The notes under the pieces are model-generated. The model was not told where the DNA came from, made no database searches, and was given only the letters and a program-made list of their open reading frames with translations. From Pseudomonadota bacterium (GTDB taxonomy: Bacteria; Pseudomonadota; Gammaproteobacteria; Burkholderiales; Thiobacillaceae), in assembly GCA_021802555.1 (NCBI GenBank), contig JAJZRU010000001.1:1-64000 (forward strand): DNA of 64,000 bases, in the 5' to 3' direction. Positions 32,316-41,908 of the stretch are shown piece by piece; the first letter of the stretch is position 1; every line of letters starts with the position of its first letter. Made by a program: the position numbers and the translations under genes.

Positions 32316-32351
32316 TCCCCCTCGCCCTCTGGGAGAGGGCTGGGGTGAGGG
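32316..32351. repeat. Dispersed CCCTCTCCCC-type repeat (intergenic copy)
   Basis: TCCCCCTCGCCCTCTGGGAG, then AGGGCTGGGGTGAGGG. An inverted-repeat core (CCCTCTGGGAGAGGG) related to the two copies in hsdR and to the copy at 60898-60931. Confidence 0.7.
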
Positions 32352-32469
32352 AAACGGACAGGGCGATAAGAGCGTTTCATGATTTGGGGCGGCGATTCGC
32401 CATGTCCGTTAGATAAGGTCTGCCGCGAACAATTCCAATAGTGCGTGCCTCCGATGTCGGATTTTCCCT

Positions 32470-32497
32470 CGCCTGCGGCGAAATTTCGCCGCAGGCG
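32470..32497. repeat. 28-bp perfect palindrome
   Basis: CGCCTGCGGCGAAA followed directly by its reverse complement TTTCGCCGCAGGCG, with no spacer. It has no T-tract, so it is not a standard terminator; it could be a REP-like unit or a protein-binding site. Confidence 0.8.
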
Positions 32498-32634
32498 CCC
32501 CTCGGTGCGCCCCCCCCGGATTCCACAAGGCTGCAATAACTTTATGATTGACTGTGGGTTTTTCAAACGGCGCCGAACCGGGCCGCGGCGGCACGAAGAC
32601 TGCTCGACGAAAAGCGGGGCGACGAGGAACGAAC

Positions 32635-32892
32635 ATGGAACTGGACAACGAATTGAAGCTTTCCGTAAACCTGGAAGACTGGGTGGGCGGCGAAGAGAAG
32701 CTGGTGCTGCGCATTGCGGACGATTCCTGCGAACTGCGTCTGACGCCGCACCAGGCGCGCAAGCTGGCCACCGAGCTGATCCTCACGGTCAACCGCGCGG
32801 AAGTGCGCAGCAATCTGCGCAAGAGCCAGAACTACACGCGCCAGGCGGCCGTGCCGGGCAGCGGGCGCATGCGCGAGGTATTCGTCAAATAG
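32635..32892 (+). CDS. Small conserved hypothetical protein
   Basis: An 85-residue acidic-then-basic protein: MELDNELKLSVNLEDWVGGE, EKLVLRIADDSCELRLTPHQ, then ARKLATELILTVNRAE and a basic tail. No signal peptide or membrane span. It has no recognisable family. Composition and frame use look real, and a purine-rich stretch (GAGGAACGAAC) precedes the ATG. It lies 185 bp before the thioredoxin gene. Confidence 0.65.
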   Translation: MELDNELKLSVNLEDWVGGEEKLVLRIADDSCELRLTPHQARKLATELILTVNRAEVRSNLRKSQNYTRQAAVPGSGRMREVFVK

Positions 32893-33077
32893 GTTTGCGG
32901 CCGGGCCGGCTTCGGTCCGGGCAGGGGGGAGAAACCGCGGTCGGGCTCACCGGGAAAACTCCTCGATACCAAGAACCGCGCCCCTTGGCGCGGCAGCGTC
33001 CCCGTGATAGGGTGACGATTGAGCGGCGCGAAATCGCTTTCGCGCCGTTTTTGTTTCCGGATCCCCGCGGAGTAGCC

Positions 33078-33461
33078 ATGGCCACCGTCGAACTCAAACA
33101 AGACAATTTTGAAGCCGCCATCACCGGCAATGACGTCGTCATCGTCGATTTTTGGGCGCCTTGGTGCGGCCCCTGCCGCGCCTTTGCGCCGATATACGAA
33201 ACCGCCTCGGAAAAGCACCCGGGCATCGTCTTCGCCAAGGTGAACACCGAGGAGGAACAGGGGCTGGCCGCCGCCTTCAACATCCGCTCCATCCCCACCC
33301 TCATGGTGTTCCGCGAACAGGTCATTCTCTTCTCCCAGGCGGGCTCGCTGCCGGCCTCGGCGCTGGATCAGCTTATCGAGCAGGTGATGAGCCTGGACAT
33401 GACCCAGGTGCACAAGGAAATCGCCGAGGAGCAGGTCAAGAAGCAGGCCGGTCAGGCCTGA
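33078..33461 (+). CDS. Thioredoxin family protein
   Basis: A 127-residue protein from the ATG at 33078: MATVELKQDNFEAAITGNDV, VDFWAPWCGPCRAFAPIYE (WCGPC active site), FNIRSIPTLMVFREQ with the cis-Pro. It is about 18 residues longer than TrxA, with a charged C-terminal helix (VHKEIAEEQVKKQ). A cytoplasmic disulfide reductase distinct from the main TrxA. It ends overlapping the convergent hda by 10 bp. Confidence 0.95.
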   Translation: MATVELKQDNFEAAITGNDVVIVDFWAPWCGPCRAFAPIYETASEKHPGIVFAKVNTEEEQGLAAAFNIRSIPTLMVFREQVILFSQAGSLPASALDQLIEQVMSLDMTQVHKEIAEEQVKKQAGQA

Positions 33462-34093
33462 TCCGGCAGCAGCGTTTTCAGCAGCGGCACGGTGACGGGC
33501 CGCTTTTGTTCGAGGCTCAGGCGGTCCAGCGCGTCGACCAAGGCCAGCATCTGCCCCAGGTCGCGGCTGCGGCGCGTGATGACGTAGTCGGCGACTGCGG
33601 GGTCGAGGCGGAACCCCAGGCGCTCTGCGCGCGCCAAGAGCGCCACGCGCTTGTCGGCGTCGCTCAGGGGCCGCAGGCGCAGCACCAATCCCCACGCCAG
33701 GCGGCTTTGCAGGTCGGCGCGTAGCGGCAAGGCCATGGGGGCGTTGCTGCCGCTCGCCACCCAGGTCAGACGCTGCGCGCAGCAGCGGTTGAAGAGGTCG
33801 AAGGCCTCGATCTGAGGCGCGGCGGCGAGCGTGTCGACATCGTCGAGCGCCAAGCCGGCCGGCTCGGGTGACGCCACGGCGCCGCAGGCGTAGGCCAGCC
33901 GCAGCTCGGCGGCCAGCGCCTTGAGCAGATGGGTTTTTCCGCAGTCCGCCGGGCCCCAGAGATAAAGCGGCGGGCGTTCGTTCTGGCGCGCCCAGTGCCG
34001 CAACTGCGCGAGCACCTCGCCATTGGGACCGGCCACGTAATCGGCCAGCGTCGGAGCGCCTTGCGGGCGGATGTCCAGGATCAGTTGCTGCAT
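33452..34093 (-). CDS. hda: DnaA regulatory inactivator Hda
   Basis: A 213-residue protein from the ATG at 34093 (MQQLILDIRPQGAPTLADYV), matching the clamp-binding QLxLxx pattern at the start. The AAA+ domain has LYLWGPADCGKTHLLKALAA (Walker A), ALDDVD (Walker B) and DLQSRLAWGLVLRLRPLSD (sensor and arginine region). Hda with the sliding clamp stimulates ATP hydrolysis by DnaA. The open frame extends 15 codons upstream, but those residues are not family-like. Confidence 0.93.
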   Translation of the reverse strand: MQQLILDIRPQGAPTLADYVAGPNGEVLAQLRHWARQNERPPLYLWGPADCGKTHLLKALAAELRLAYACGAVASPEPAGLALDDVDTLAAAPQIEAFDLFNRCCAQRLTWVASGSNAPMALPLRADLQSRLAWGLVLRLRPLSDADKRVALLARAERLGFRLDPAVADYVITRRSRDLGQMLALVDALDRLSLEQKRPVTVPLLKTLLPDQA

Positions 34094-34123
34094 GTTTTCA
34101 AGCTTACGGCAAATTTCCCGCGC

Positions 34124-34170
34124 TTGACATGGTGTCATTCATACACTCAAATACGGTGTATGAATGACAC
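34124..34170 (+). promoter_or_regulatory. nrtR promoter with a 15-bp inverted-repeat operator
   Basis: A perfect inverted repeat, GTGTCATTCATACAC (34132-34146) and GTGTATGAATGACAC (34156-34170), separated by 9 bp. It overlaps a promoter with TTGACA (34124-34129), 17-bp spacer and TCAAAT (34147-34152), and runs over the ATG at 34160. The start of transcription would fall at or next to the ATG, so the message may be leaderless. The downstream gene encodes an NrtR-like regulator beside nadA, and NrtR sites are inverted repeats upstream of NAD genes. Confidence 0.78.
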
Positions 34171-34849
34171 TTCAAAGGGCCGTCATTGTTACGCGCACCC
34201 CCATCCGGCGGTGACGACGGATATTGCCCTGTTCACCATTCGGGACGGCCGGATCGAGATTCTGCTGGTGCGCCGCGCCGCGCCGCCCCATGCGGGCGCC
34301 TGGGCCCTGCCCGGGGGCTTCGTCGAGCCCGGCGAATGCCTGGAGGACTGCGCGCTGCGCGAACTGGCGGAGGAAACCGGCATCAAAGGCGTGTATCTGG
34401 AGCAGCTCTATACCTTCGGCGATCCCAGGCGCGACCCGCGCGAACGCGTGATCAGCGTGGCCTACTATGCGCTCGCGCCGCTGCAGCGGGTGGCCGGGGC
34501 GGCTGCCGGCTCGGAAGCTGCGGCCCTGGCCTGGTTTGCCGTCGACGCCCTCCCCGAGCTGGCGTTCGATCACGGCGCCATCATTGAGCGCGCCCTGGAG
34601 CGCCTGCGCGCCAAGCTTGACTATTCCACCATCGCGTTCCAATTCATGCCGCGCAAATTCACCCTGGGCGAGCTGCAGGAAGTGTACGAAACCATCCTGG
34701 GCGAGCCGCTGGACAAGCGCAACTTCCGCAAGCGCGTGCAGGCCTTCGGCCTGGTGCATCCCCTGGGGGAAATGCGCCGCGCCGCGGGCCGCCGCCCCGC
34801 TGCCCTGTATCGCGCCGCCCACCCCGAGCGGGTGGACATCATCAAATGA
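34160..34849 (+). CDS. nrtR: NrtR-like Nudix transcriptional regulator
   Basis: A 229-residue protein. The N-terminal Nudix domain has an intact box ([22 protein letters not shown], given here as GFVEPGE, seven residues, then RELAEETG). The C-terminal winged-helix domain ([26 protein letters not shown]) is the NrtR hallmark. NrtR senses ADP-ribose-type ligands and represses NAD synthesis genes. The next gene is nadA and a perfect palindrome covers its own start, so autoregulation with nadA is likely. The intact catalytic box means hydrolase activity may also be retained. The stop forms ATGA with a possible upstream nadA start. Confidence 0.9.
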   Translation: MNDTSKGRHCYAHPHPAVTTDIALFTIRDGRIEILLVRRAAPPHAGAWALPGGFVEPGECLEDCALRELAEETGIKGVYLEQLYTFGDPRRDPRERVISVAYYALAPLQRVAGAAAGSEAAALAWFAVDALPELAFDHGAIIERALERLRAKLDYSTIAFQFMPRKFTLGELQEVYETILGEPLDKRNFRKRVQAFGLVHPLGEMRRAAGRRPAALYRAAHPERVDIIK

Positions 34850-34860
34850 AGGAGGCGCTC

Positions 34861-35916
34861 ATGGGCACGAGCTATCCTCTCATGCGCATCCCGGCGGTGC
34901 AGGCGCCGCCCATGGTCGAAGAACACTTGGACGCCGCCGAGCGGGATGCCCTCAAGGCCCGCATCAAGGCCTTGATGCAGGCGCAGGACGCCGTGCTCGT
35001 GGCGCACTACTACACCAGCGCCGAGCTGCAGGACCTGGCCGAGGAGACCGGCGGCTGCGTGTCCGATTCGCTGGAAATGGCGCGCTTCGGCCACGCCCAC
35101 GCGGCCAGGACCATCGTGGTCGCGGGCGTGCGCTTCATGGGCGAAACCGCCAAGATACTCAATCCGGAAAAGCGCGTGCTGATGATAGATCCGGCGGCGG
35201 AATGCTCGCTCGACCTGAACTGCCCGGCAGAGGCCTTCATCCCTTTCTGCGACGCCCATCCGGAGCGCACCGTCGTGGTGTATTCCAACACCAGCGCGGC
35301 GGTGAAGGCGCGCGCCGACTGGGTGGTGACCTCGGGCATCGCCGCCAGGATCGTGCGCTACTTGCACGAGCGCGGCGAGAAGATACTCTGGGCGCCGGAT
35401 CGTCATCTCGGGCGCTATGTGCAGCGCGTGACCGGGGCCGACATGCTGCTCTGGGAAGGTTCCTGCGTGGTGCATGAGGCCTTTCGCGCGGACGCGCTGA
35501 AGCAGCTCATGGCCAAGCATCCGGAAGCCGCCGTGCTGGTGCACCCGGAATCTCCCGAAGCGGTGATTGCCCTGGCCGACGTGGTCGGCTCGACCACGCA
35601 GCTCATCGATGCGGTGCGCGATCTTCCCCAGCGCGTTTTCATCGTCGCCACCGACAACGGCATCTTTCACAAGATGAAGGCAGCGGCGCCTGGCAAGCTC
35701 ATCCTGGAAGCGCCTACTGCGGGCGAAGGCGCGACCTGCACCTCCTGCGCGCATTGCCCCTGGATGGCCATGAACGGCCTGCGCAAGCTGGCGGCGGTGC
35801 TGGAAACGGGCGCCGCCGGCGAGGTACGCATCGACGAAGCGGTGCGAGCACGGGCGGTGCGCTCCATCACCCGCATGCTCGATTTCGCCGCCGCCGAGCG
35901 CCGCCGGGCCGCCTGA
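34861..35916 (+). CDS. nadA: Quinolinate synthase A
   Basis: A 351-residue protein. The ATG at 34861 has AAGGAGG at 34849-34855; the ATG at 34846 would start inside the previous gene. NadA segments are [33 protein letters not shown] and the 4Fe-4S ligands in [23 protein letters not shown] and [13 protein letters not shown]. It condenses iminoaspartate with dihydroxyacetone phosphate to quinolinate, the first committed product of NAD synthesis. Probably cotranscribed with nrtR. Confidence 0.98.
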   Translation: MGTSYPLMRIPAVQAPPMVEEHLDAAERDALKARIKALMQAQDAVLVAHYYTSAELQDLAEETGGCVSDSLEMARFGHAHAARTIVVAGVRFMGETAKILNPEKRVLMIDPAAECSLDLNCPAEAFIPFCDAHPERTVVVYSNTSAAVKARADWVVTSGIAARIVRYLHERGEKILWAPDRHLGRYVQRVTGADMLLWEGSCVVHEAFRADALKQLMAKHPEAAVLVHPESPEAVIALADVVGSTTQLIDAVRDLPQRVFIVATDNGIFHKMKAAAPGKLILEAPTAGEGATCTSCAHCPWMAMNGLRKLAAVLETGAAGEVRIDEAVRARAVRSITRMLDFAAAERRRAA

Positions 35917-35919
35917 TCC

Positions 35920-37401
35920 GTGGCGCGGGTGCCGGGGCGGCGGCTGCCTGAAATCGTCCGTGCGGCCCTGGCCGCGGCGGCGGGCACCCTGGCGGTGGGA
36001 GGCTACGCGCCTTTCTATTGGTATCCCCTGAGCCTGTTTGGGCTCGCTGCCCTGTTCGCCTTGTGGCGCGGCGTTGCGCCCGGGTGTGCGGCCCTGCTCG
36101 GCTTCGCCTGGGGCCTGGGATTTTTCGGCTTCGGCGTGAGTTGGGTGTACGTGAGCCTGACCGAGTTCGGCGGCATGCCGGTGTGGATGGGCGCCGTCGG
36201 CGTCACGCTGTTCTGCGCGCTGCTGGCAGCTTACCCGGCGCTGGTGGGCTGGTTCTACGCCCGCTTTTGCGCGCGCGCGCCGGCGTGGCTCGCGTTGCCG
36301 GCCTTGTGGGCGCTGGCGGAGTGGCTGCGCGGCTGGCTGTTTACCGGCTTTCCCTGGCTGCAGTCGGGTTACTCGCAAATCCCGGACAGCCCGCTGGCGG
36401 CCTACGCGCCCGTGCTGGGTGTGCTGGGCGTGGGTCTGGCGGCGTCTTTGAGCGCGGCCTGGCTGGTGGCGCTGGCGGCCGGGCCGCACCGGCTGCGCGC
36501 CGCGCTCGGTTTGGGGCTCGTCTGGGTGCTCGCCGCCGCGCTTGGCCAGGTGCAATGGACGCATCCCGTGGGCGCGCCGGTGCGCGTGGCCTTGCTGCAA
36601 GGGGACGTGGCGCAGACCATGAAGTGGCAGCCGGGGCAGGTGCGCGCCAGCCTGGAGCGCTATCTGGATCTCGCCCGGAGCAGCTCGGCGCCGCTCGTCA
36701 TCCTGCCGGAAACCGCCCTGCCCGTGTTCTGGCGCGACCTTCCCGACGAGTACCGGGAGGCTTACGCCGCACTGGCCAGGGCACGCGGCGGCGAGGTCGT
36801 CGCCGGCGTGGTGACGGGGACGCCCGGCGGCGCCTATTACAACAGTGTGGTGAGCCTGGGCGCGGGCCCCGTGCAGGTGTACAGCAAGCATCACCTGGTG
36901 CCTTTCGGCGAATACATTCCGCCGGGCTTCGCCTGGATCGTGCGCTGGCTGCACATCCCCCTGTCCGATTTCACGCCAGGCCCGGCGCGCCAGGCGCCCA
37001 TTGCCGCGGCGGGGCAGAAGCTGGCCATGAACATCTGCTACGAAGATGCCTTCGGCCGCGAAGTGGTGCGCCAGCTGCCGGCCGCCACCGCGCTGGTGAA
37101 CGTCAGCAACGATGCCTGGTTCGGCCATTCCCTGGCCCCCTGGCAGCATGCCCAGATGTCCCAGGCGCGGGCCCTGGAAACCGGGCGCATGGCCTTGCGC
37201 GCCACCAATACCGGCGTGACCGCCGTGATCGGGCGCCATGGCGAAATCCTCGCGCATCTGCCGGAATTCACCCAGGGCGTGCTGGAGGCGCAGCTGCAAG
37301 GGTATGGTGGAGCGACCCCCTACGTGCGCTGGGGCGACGGCGCGGCGCTCGCGCTTGCCGTGCTCATGCTGGGGCTCGCCTGCCTCAGGCGGCGGCCTTG
37401 A
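35920..37401 (+). CDS. lnt: Apolipoprotein N-acyltransferase
   Basis: A 493-residue protein started by GTG at 35920, 3 bp after nadA. Six or so N-terminal spans lead to a periplasmic carbon-nitrogen-hydrolase domain. The catalytic triad is visible as Glu in ILPETALPVFW, Lys in YSKHHLVPFGEYIPPG and Cys in MNICYEDAFGREV, with a final span near the C terminus. Lnt adds the third acyl chain to lipoproteins such as the SlyB-like one here. The last 17 bp overlap the convergent GGDEF gene. Confidence 0.97.
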   Translation: MARVPGRRLPEIVRAALAAAAGTLAVGGYAPFYWYPLSLFGLAALFALWRGVAPGCAALLGFAWGLGFFGFGVSWVYVSLTEFGGMPVWMGAVGVTLFCALLAAYPALVGWFYARFCARAPAWLALPALWALAEWLRGWLFTGFPWLQSGYSQIPDSPLAAYAPVLGVLGVGLAASLSAAWLVALAAGPHRLRAALGLGLVWVLAAALGQVQWTHPVGAPVRVALLQGDVAQTMKWQPGQVRASLERYLDLARSSSAPLVILPETALPVFWRDLPDEYREAYAALARARGGEVVAGVVTGTPGGAYYNSVVSLGAGPVQVYSKHHLVPFGEYIPPGFAWIVRWLHIPLSDFTPGPARQAPIAAAGQKLAMNICYEDAFGREVVRQLPAATALVNVSNDAWFGHSLAPWQHAQMSQARALETGRMALRATNTGVTAVIGRHGEILAHLPEFTQGVLEAQLQGYGGATPYVRWGDGAALALAVLMLGLACLRRRP

Positions 37402-38848
37402 TGCGGGTGGTGTTGCGCCCCGAACGCTTGGCTTCCAGGAGGGCGGCATCGGCGCGGATCAGCGCGGCGTTCTCCTGACGGTCGGCCTTGTGGTATTCGG
37501 ACAGGCCGCCGCTCCACGACAGCTTGTGGGTCACACCCGGCAGCAATTCCACGGTGGCGGGCATGGCGGCGCGCAGGCGGTCGGCCAGTTCCTGAGCCTT
37601 GTCCAGCGGCGTGAAAGGAAACACCACGCAGAATTCGTCGCCCCCCAGGCGGGCGATGAAATCGCTGGAACGCAGGTTGTCGCGCAAGGCCCGGGCGAAC
37701 GCCACGATCATCTGGTCGCCGGCTTCATGGCCGAAGGTGTCGTTGATCTGTTTGAAATTGTCGATGTCCATGATGAGCAGGCTGTGGCTCCAGCCCTCGT
37801 TCAGGGTCTTGATCAATTCCTTCTGCTTTTCCTCGAAGCTGCGCCGGTTGTAGACCTGGGAGAGGTGATCCACGCGCGCCTGGGCGTTGACCTCCTGCTG
37901 CTTGCCCACCAGCACCTGGGCCAGCTTGATCATGGCGCGCAGGGGAGCGTCGAATTCTTCCAGGCTGGCGCGATAATCGGGGCGCAGGCGATGCTGGCGC
38001 AGATCTGCGGTGAGCGCCACCATGACCTTGAGGTTTTCGCGCATGCGGCGCTTGAGACTCAGCATGATGGCGACCACCGTGACCGCCATGGTGAGTGCGA
38101 TGACCAGCCAGGCCAGGATGTAAGGCGCCGTCTCGCTGAAGCTCGAGGCCGCGCGCCGCCAGACGGCGATCTTCCAAGGCGTGCCGGCCAGGGTGAGGAG
38201 GGTCTCGGGCGGGCCTTCCTTGAGGGCCTGGTTGCCGCGCCGCATGAGCACGCTGGCGCCGCCGGGCTGGCTTTGCTGCAGTTCCACATAGCCGCCCTGG
38301 TCCGGCACCGGCAGGGTATCGAACAGGGTCAGCAATTGCGGCACGGCTTCTTCGACGACCACGAAGCCCAGGCGCTGGCCCTGGCCGTCCACCACCGGCC
38401 GGCTGACCGACAGACTGAAGCTGGCGCTGGTGGAAGTCATGCCGGCACGGGCGCTCTGATCGACCAGTTGGCGCGTGTCGCCGGACAGGAATCCCGGCAG
38501 CAACTGGCGCGCCCCCTGGGGGCCATTGGTGACGAACAGCACCGTGGCCTGCGGGCTCAGGGCGTGCAGGTTGGCTGCCTGAGCGCTGCAGATGTCAGCA
38601 TTGGCCGTCTGGAAGCAGGCCAGGGTCTGGGGATGGGCGGCGATGTGATCCGCCAGGCGCCCCATGGATTGAGCCAGAAATTCGATCTGGCTGGCCATCA
38701 CCGGCCGTCCGGCCGCTTCCCGCTCCAGCCCCGTGGGGCGCGGCGCCAGGGCGTAAAAGCCCGCCACGGCGGCGGCCGCGATGGCGGCCAGCAGCAGGAC
38801 GAGCAGCGCGCTGTAGCGTTGCAGGGAAAGGCGGGTGTTCAGGCTCAC
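37385..38848 (-). CDS. Membrane-bound diguanylate cyclase (GGDEF)
   Basis: A 487-residue protein. N-terminal span (about 12-32), a periplasmic sensor region of about 210 residues that looks like a CACHE-type domain, and a second span (about 240-262). A coiled linker and a GGDEF domain follow, with FIARLGGDEFCVVFPF intact and DIDNFKQINDTFGHEAGDQ. The inhibitory I-site RSSD lies five residues before GGDEF, so product feedback is probably kept. There is no EAL domain. It makes c-di-GMP in response to an unknown periplasmic signal. Confidence 0.92.
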   Translation of the reverse strand: MSLNTRLSLQRYSALLVLLLAAIAAAAVAGFYALAPRPTGLEREAAGRPVMASQIEFLAQSMGRLADHIAAHPQTLACFQTANADICSAQAANLHALSPQATVLFVTNGPQGARQLLPGFLSGDTRQLVDQSARAGMTSTSASFSLSVSRPVVDGQGQRLGFVVVEEAVPQLLTLFDTLPVPDQGGYVELQQSQPGGASVLMRRGNQALKEGPPETLLTLAGTPWKIAVWRRAASSFSETAPYILAWLVIALTMAVTVVAIMLSLKRRMRENLKVMVALTADLRQHRLRPDYRASLEEFDAPLRAMIKLAQVLVGKQQEVNAQARVDHLSQVYNRRSFEEKQKELIKTLNEGWSHSLLIMDIDNFKQINDTFGHEAGDQMIVAFARALRDNLRSSDFIARLGGDEFCVVFPFTPLDKAQELADRLRAAMPATVELLPGVTHKLSWSGGLSEYHKADRQENAALIRADAALLEAKRSGRNTTRIKAAA

Positions 38849-38995
38849 GGCGGTGCGTCTTGGGCGTTATCGCTTGCGGAAAAGGCAATGTCGCTCATTC
38901 CCCCTGCAAACTCTGTGCCGCGTTGGCCGGCCTGGTACGAACGGCGCATCAGGGCGAACGAGTGGATCACCCATCGCCGCCCCGCGCCGGATCGC

Positions 38996-39442
38996 TCACT
39001 GCCGCCCGGTGCTGCCGAATCCGCCATCGCCGCGCGCGCTGGCGGCGAAATCCTGCACCACCTCGAAGGCTGCCTGCACGATGGGCACGATGACGAATTG
39101 CGCCAGCCGCTCCAGAGGTTCCAGGCGGAAAGGCTGCGCGCCGCGGTTCCAGCACGACACCATGAGCGGCCCCTGGTAGTCCGAATCGATCAGGCCTACG
39201 AGGTTGCCCAGCACGATGCCGTGCTTGTGGCCCAGCCCGGAGCGCGGCAGGATCAGTCCGGCATAGCCCGGATCGGCCAGATGCACGGCCAGGCCGGTGG
39301 GGATCAAATGCGTCGCGCCGGGCGCTATCGTCAACGGCGCATCCAGGCAGGCGCGCAGATCGAGCCCCGCCGAGCCGGGGGTGGCGTAAGCGGGGAGTTG
39401 GCCGCTCAGGCGCGGGTCGAGTATCTTGACTTGCAGCTTCAT
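38996..39442 (-). CDS. dut: Deoxyuridine 5'-triphosphate nucleotidohydrolase
   Basis: A 148-residue trimeric dUTPase with all five motifs: [49 protein letters not shown] and the C-terminal GGFGSTGRQ arm. It removes dUTP and feeds dTMP synthesis. Coupled to coaBC by a 4-bp overlap, as in most Proteobacteria. Confidence 0.98.
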   Translation of the reverse strand: MKLQVKILDPRLSGQLPAYATPGSAGLDLRACLDAPLTIAPGATHLIPTGLAVHLADPGYAGLILPRSGLGHKHGIVLGNLVGLIDSDYQGPLMVSCWNRGAQPFRLEPLERLAQFVIVPIVQAAFEVVQDFAASARGDGGFGSTGRQ

Positions 39443-40632
39443 GGTTGACGGGTTTTCATCGCAGTCATCAATTCTTGGATATGTTCGACTAGGCGGCGGG
39501 CCTGGGTCGGCTTATCGGCGCGCGCCTGGGGGTGCATGCCGCGGTCATCGAAAAACACCAGTTCCGCGTCCTCGCGGCCCAGCGTGTCCTGGGCCAGGTT
39601 GCCTACCAACAGGGGTAGGTGTTTGCTGCGGCGCTTGGCCTCGGCCGCCTGCGCGAGATGGTCCGTCTCGGCTGCGAAGCCCACGCAGAAAGGCGCGTCG
39701 GGCAGCGCCGCCACTTCCGCCAGGATGTCGGGGTTGGGCACCAGCTCCAGATGCAGGGGGGCGCCGGTTTTTTTCAGCTTGACGGGCGAGACCTGCGCCG
39801 GGCGGTAGTCGGCGACGGCCGCCACGGCGATGAAGATGTCGGTTTGCGGCACTCGTGCCAGCACGGCCTCGCGCATCTGGGCGGCGCTCAGCACGGCGAC
39901 ATGCTCGGCCACCGGCGGGCTGGCCAGGCAGGTGGGTCCGGACACCAGAGTCACCGCGGCGCCGGCCTCCAGAGCCGCTTGCGCCACGGCGTAGCCCATT
40001 TTGCCGGAACTCAGGTTGGTAAGCCCTCGCACCGGGTCGAGTGCTTCGAAGGTCGGCCCCGCCGTGATCAGCACATGACGATGAGCCCAGGGCCCGGGCT
40101 GCAGCCGGGCCAGCACGGCGCGCCGCAACTCGTCTGGCTCCAGCATGCGGCCCTCGCCCCATTCGCCGCAGGCTTGCGCACCCGTACCCGGTCCCAGGAT
40201 GGCGACGCCGTCTTGTTTCAGTCGGGCGACATTGCGCTGGGTTGCCGGGTGGGCCCACATCTCCCGGTTCATGGCGGGTGCCACGGCCAAGGGGACATTG
40301 CCGCGCGCCAGGCACGATGCGGAGAGCAGGTCGTCGGCCAAGCCCTGCGCGAGCTTGGCGAGAAAGTCCGCCGATGCCGGTGCGACGAGGATGAGGTTGG
40401 CCGTCCGCGCGGCGTCGATGTGTGCCATGCCCGCGCCGGTGTCGTCGGCCCATCCGGCCAGCACGGGCCGTCCGGACAGCGCCTGGAAAGTCAGGGGGCC
40501 GACGAAGCGGGTGGCGGCTTCGGTCATGGCCACCTGCACGCGCAGGCCTTCTTTCACCAGCAGGCGGGTCAATTCCGCGGCCTTGTAGGCGGCGATGCCG
40601 CCGGTGATGCCGAGAAGGATGCTTGGGTTCAT
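39439..40632 (-). CDS. coaBC: Bifunctional phosphopantothenoylcysteine decarboxylase/synthase
   Basis: A 397-residue fusion. The CoaC half is a flavodoxin-like decarboxylase ([30 protein letters not shown], and the flap Cys in SASCLARGN). The CoaB half is the CTP-dependent synthase ([32 protein letters not shown]). Together they turn phosphopantothenate plus cysteine into 4'-phosphopantetheine for CoA. Upstream of dut in a two-gene operon, divergent from radC. Confidence 0.98.
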   Translation of the reverse strand: MNPSILLGITGGIAAYKAAELTRLLVKEGLRVQVAMTEAATRFVGPLTFQALSGRPVLAGWADDTGAGMAHIDAARTANLILVAPASADFLAKLAQGLADDLLSASCLARGNVPLAVAPAMNREMWAHPATQRNVARLKQDGVAILGPGTGAQACGEWGEGRMLEPDELRRAVLARLQPGPWAHRHVLITAGPTFEALDPVRGLTNLSSGKMGYAVAQAALEAGAAVTLVSGPTCLASPPVAEHVAVLSAAQMREAVLARVPQTDIFIAVAAVADYRPAQVSPVKLKKTGAPLHLELVPNPDILAEVAALPDAPFCVGFAAETDHLAQAAEAKRRSKHLPLLVGNLAQDTLGREDAELVFFDDRGMHPQARADKPTQARRLVEHIQELMTAMKTRQP

Positions 40633-40735
40633 TTGTTAAGTAGCGATTAAAATATCGCGGCAGCCCGAGTGTTGCCGGCCGGAAAGCAGCGCGACGGCGG
40701 CGAAACAAATGATTCTAAAGGAGGAAAGCGCGCCC

Positions 40736-41410
40736 ATGGGCATCAAGGACTGGCCGGCCGACGCACGGCCACGGGAAAAGCTTTTGCAAAGAGGTGGGCA
40801 AGCGCTTACTGATGCCGAATTGCTGGCCATCTTTTTGCGCACCGGCTTGCCGGGGAAGAGCGCGGTCGATCTGGCGCGCGAGCTTCTGGGGGCGTTCGGC
40901 GGCCTGGCCGCCATCTGTCAGGCGGATATGGACGGGTTTTGCGCCGCCCCCGGACTGGGGCGTGCCAAATATGCGCAATTGCAGGCGGTGCTGGAAATGG
41001 CGCGGCGCGTGCTGGCCGAGGACATCCAGCGCGGCGACGCACTGACCTCCCCCGCCCAGGTGACGGATTATTTGCGCCTGCTGCTGAAGCACAAAAGCCA
41101 CGAAGTGTTCGGCGCGGTGTTCCTGGACGCGCAAAACCGCGTGATCGCCTGGGAGGAATTGTTTCGCGGCACGCTCACGCAAACCTCTGTTTATCCGCGT
41201 GAGATCGTGAAAGGGGCGCTGGGATGCAATGCCGCGGCGGTCATTTTTGCCCACAACCACCCTTCGGGCGTGGCCGAGCCCAGCCGCGCGGACGAAATGC
41301 TGACCCGGCAGTTGAAAGAGGCGCTGGCGCTGGTGGACGTGCGCGTGCTGGATCATTTCATCGTCGCCGGCAGCCGCGTGCTGTCATTCGCCGAGCGCGG
41401 ATTGCTTTAG
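40736..41410 (+). CDS. radC: RadC family JAMM-domain protein
   Basis: A 224-residue protein from the ATG at 40736, preceded by AAAGGAGG (40717-40724). An N-terminal helix-hairpin-helix region precedes the JAMM/MPN+ domain with [14 protein letters not shown] and the upstream glutamate in [11 protein letters not shown]. The metal-binding residues are intact. The historic link of RadC to DNA repair is doubtful; the biochemical role is unknown. It lies divergent to coaBC and ahead of rpmB-rpmG, the usual order. Confidence 0.95.
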   Translation: MGIKDWPADARPREKLLQRGGQALTDAELLAIFLRTGLPGKSAVDLARELLGAFGGLAAICQADMDGFCAAPGLGRAKYAQLQAVLEMARRVLAEDIQRGDALTSPAQVTDYLRLLLKHKSHEVFGAVFLDAQNRVIAWEELFRGTLTQTSVYPREIVKGALGCNAAAVIFAHNHPSGVAEPSRADEMLTRQLKEALALVDVRVLDHFIVAGSRVLSFAERGLL

Positions 41411-41431
41411 GTTCTGGCTTCATGGTATAAA
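41403..41431 (+). promoter_or_regulatory. Sigma-70 promoter of rpmB-rpmG
   Basis: TTGCTT (41403-41408), 17-bp spacer, TATAAA (41426-41431). The -35 overlaps the end of radC; the rpmB ATG is at 41463. Confidence 0.75.
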
Positions 41432-41462
41432 GCGCGTTTTCGTTTTAGCCTTGGAACCCGCG

Positions 41463-41699
41463 ATGGCCCGCGTCTGCAAAATCACCGGCAAGAAGCCCAT
41501 GGTCGGGAACAATGTTTCCCACGCCAACAACAAGACCAAGCGCCGCTTTCTCCCCAATCTGCAAATGCGCCGCCTCTGGGTGGAAAGCGAACGGCGCTGG
41601 GTGCGCCTGCGCCTGACCAATGCGGCGCTGCGCACCATAGACAAGAAGGGGCTGGACGTGGTGCTGGCCGAGTTGCGCGCCCAAGGCGAGAAAATCTGA
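41463..41699 (+). CDS. rpmB: 50S ribosomal protein L28
   Basis: A 78-residue protein: [54 protein letters not shown]. Complete and typical. It forms an operon with rpmG, 9 bp downstream. Confidence 0.99.
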   Translation: MARVCKITGKKPMVGNNVSHANNKTKRRFLPNLQMRRLWVESERRWVRLRLTNAALRTIDKKGLDVVLAELRAQGEKI

Positions 41700-41708
41700 G
41701 GTTGAATC

Positions 41709-41876
41709 ATGGCGAGCAAAGTCCGCGAAAAAATCAAACTGGAATCCACGGCCGGCACCGGCCATTTCTATACGACCACCAAGAACAAACGCACCATGCC
41801 GGAGAAGATGGGGATCAAGAAATACGATCCCGTCGTCCGCAAGCATGTGGCCTACAAGGAAACCAAGCTCAAGTGA
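41709..41876 (+). CDS. rpmG: 50S ribosomal protein L33
   Basis: A 55-residue protein: [40 protein letters not shown] and [14 protein letters not shown]. It has no cysteines, so it is the zinc-independent C- form. Short, but unmistakable by sequence and position after rpmB. A terminator follows 32 bp downstream. Confidence 0.98.
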   Translation: MASKVREKIKLESTAGTGHFYTTTKNKRTMPEKMGIKKYDPVVRKHVAYKETKLK

Positions 41877-41908
41877 GCAGCCGCTGACTCAGGCAGGCCC
41901 CACCGAAA

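Larger units (their letters stand above)
32252..32634. other. Intergenic region with dispersed repeat and 28-bp palindrome
   Basis: This 383-bp gap separates divergent genes. It holds a CCCTCTGGGAGAGGG-type dispersed repeat (32316-32351) and a perfect 28-bp palindrome at 32470-32497 (arms CGCCTGCGGCGAAA). A run of eight C follows (32511-32518). I see no gene, and no convincing promoter for the downstream gene at 32635. Confidence 0.7.

Noticed and set aside
34846-34861. ATG at 34846 as the nadA start, giving an ATGA overlap with nrtR
   Set aside because: The AAGGAGG at 34849-34855 lies after it and is correctly placed for the ATG at 34861.
34621-37449. A 942-codon minus-strand open frame antisense to nadA and lnt
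   Set aside because: Composition is dominated by His, Arg, Gly and Ala with no family resemblance, while nadA and lnt on the other strand carry all their catalytic motifs.
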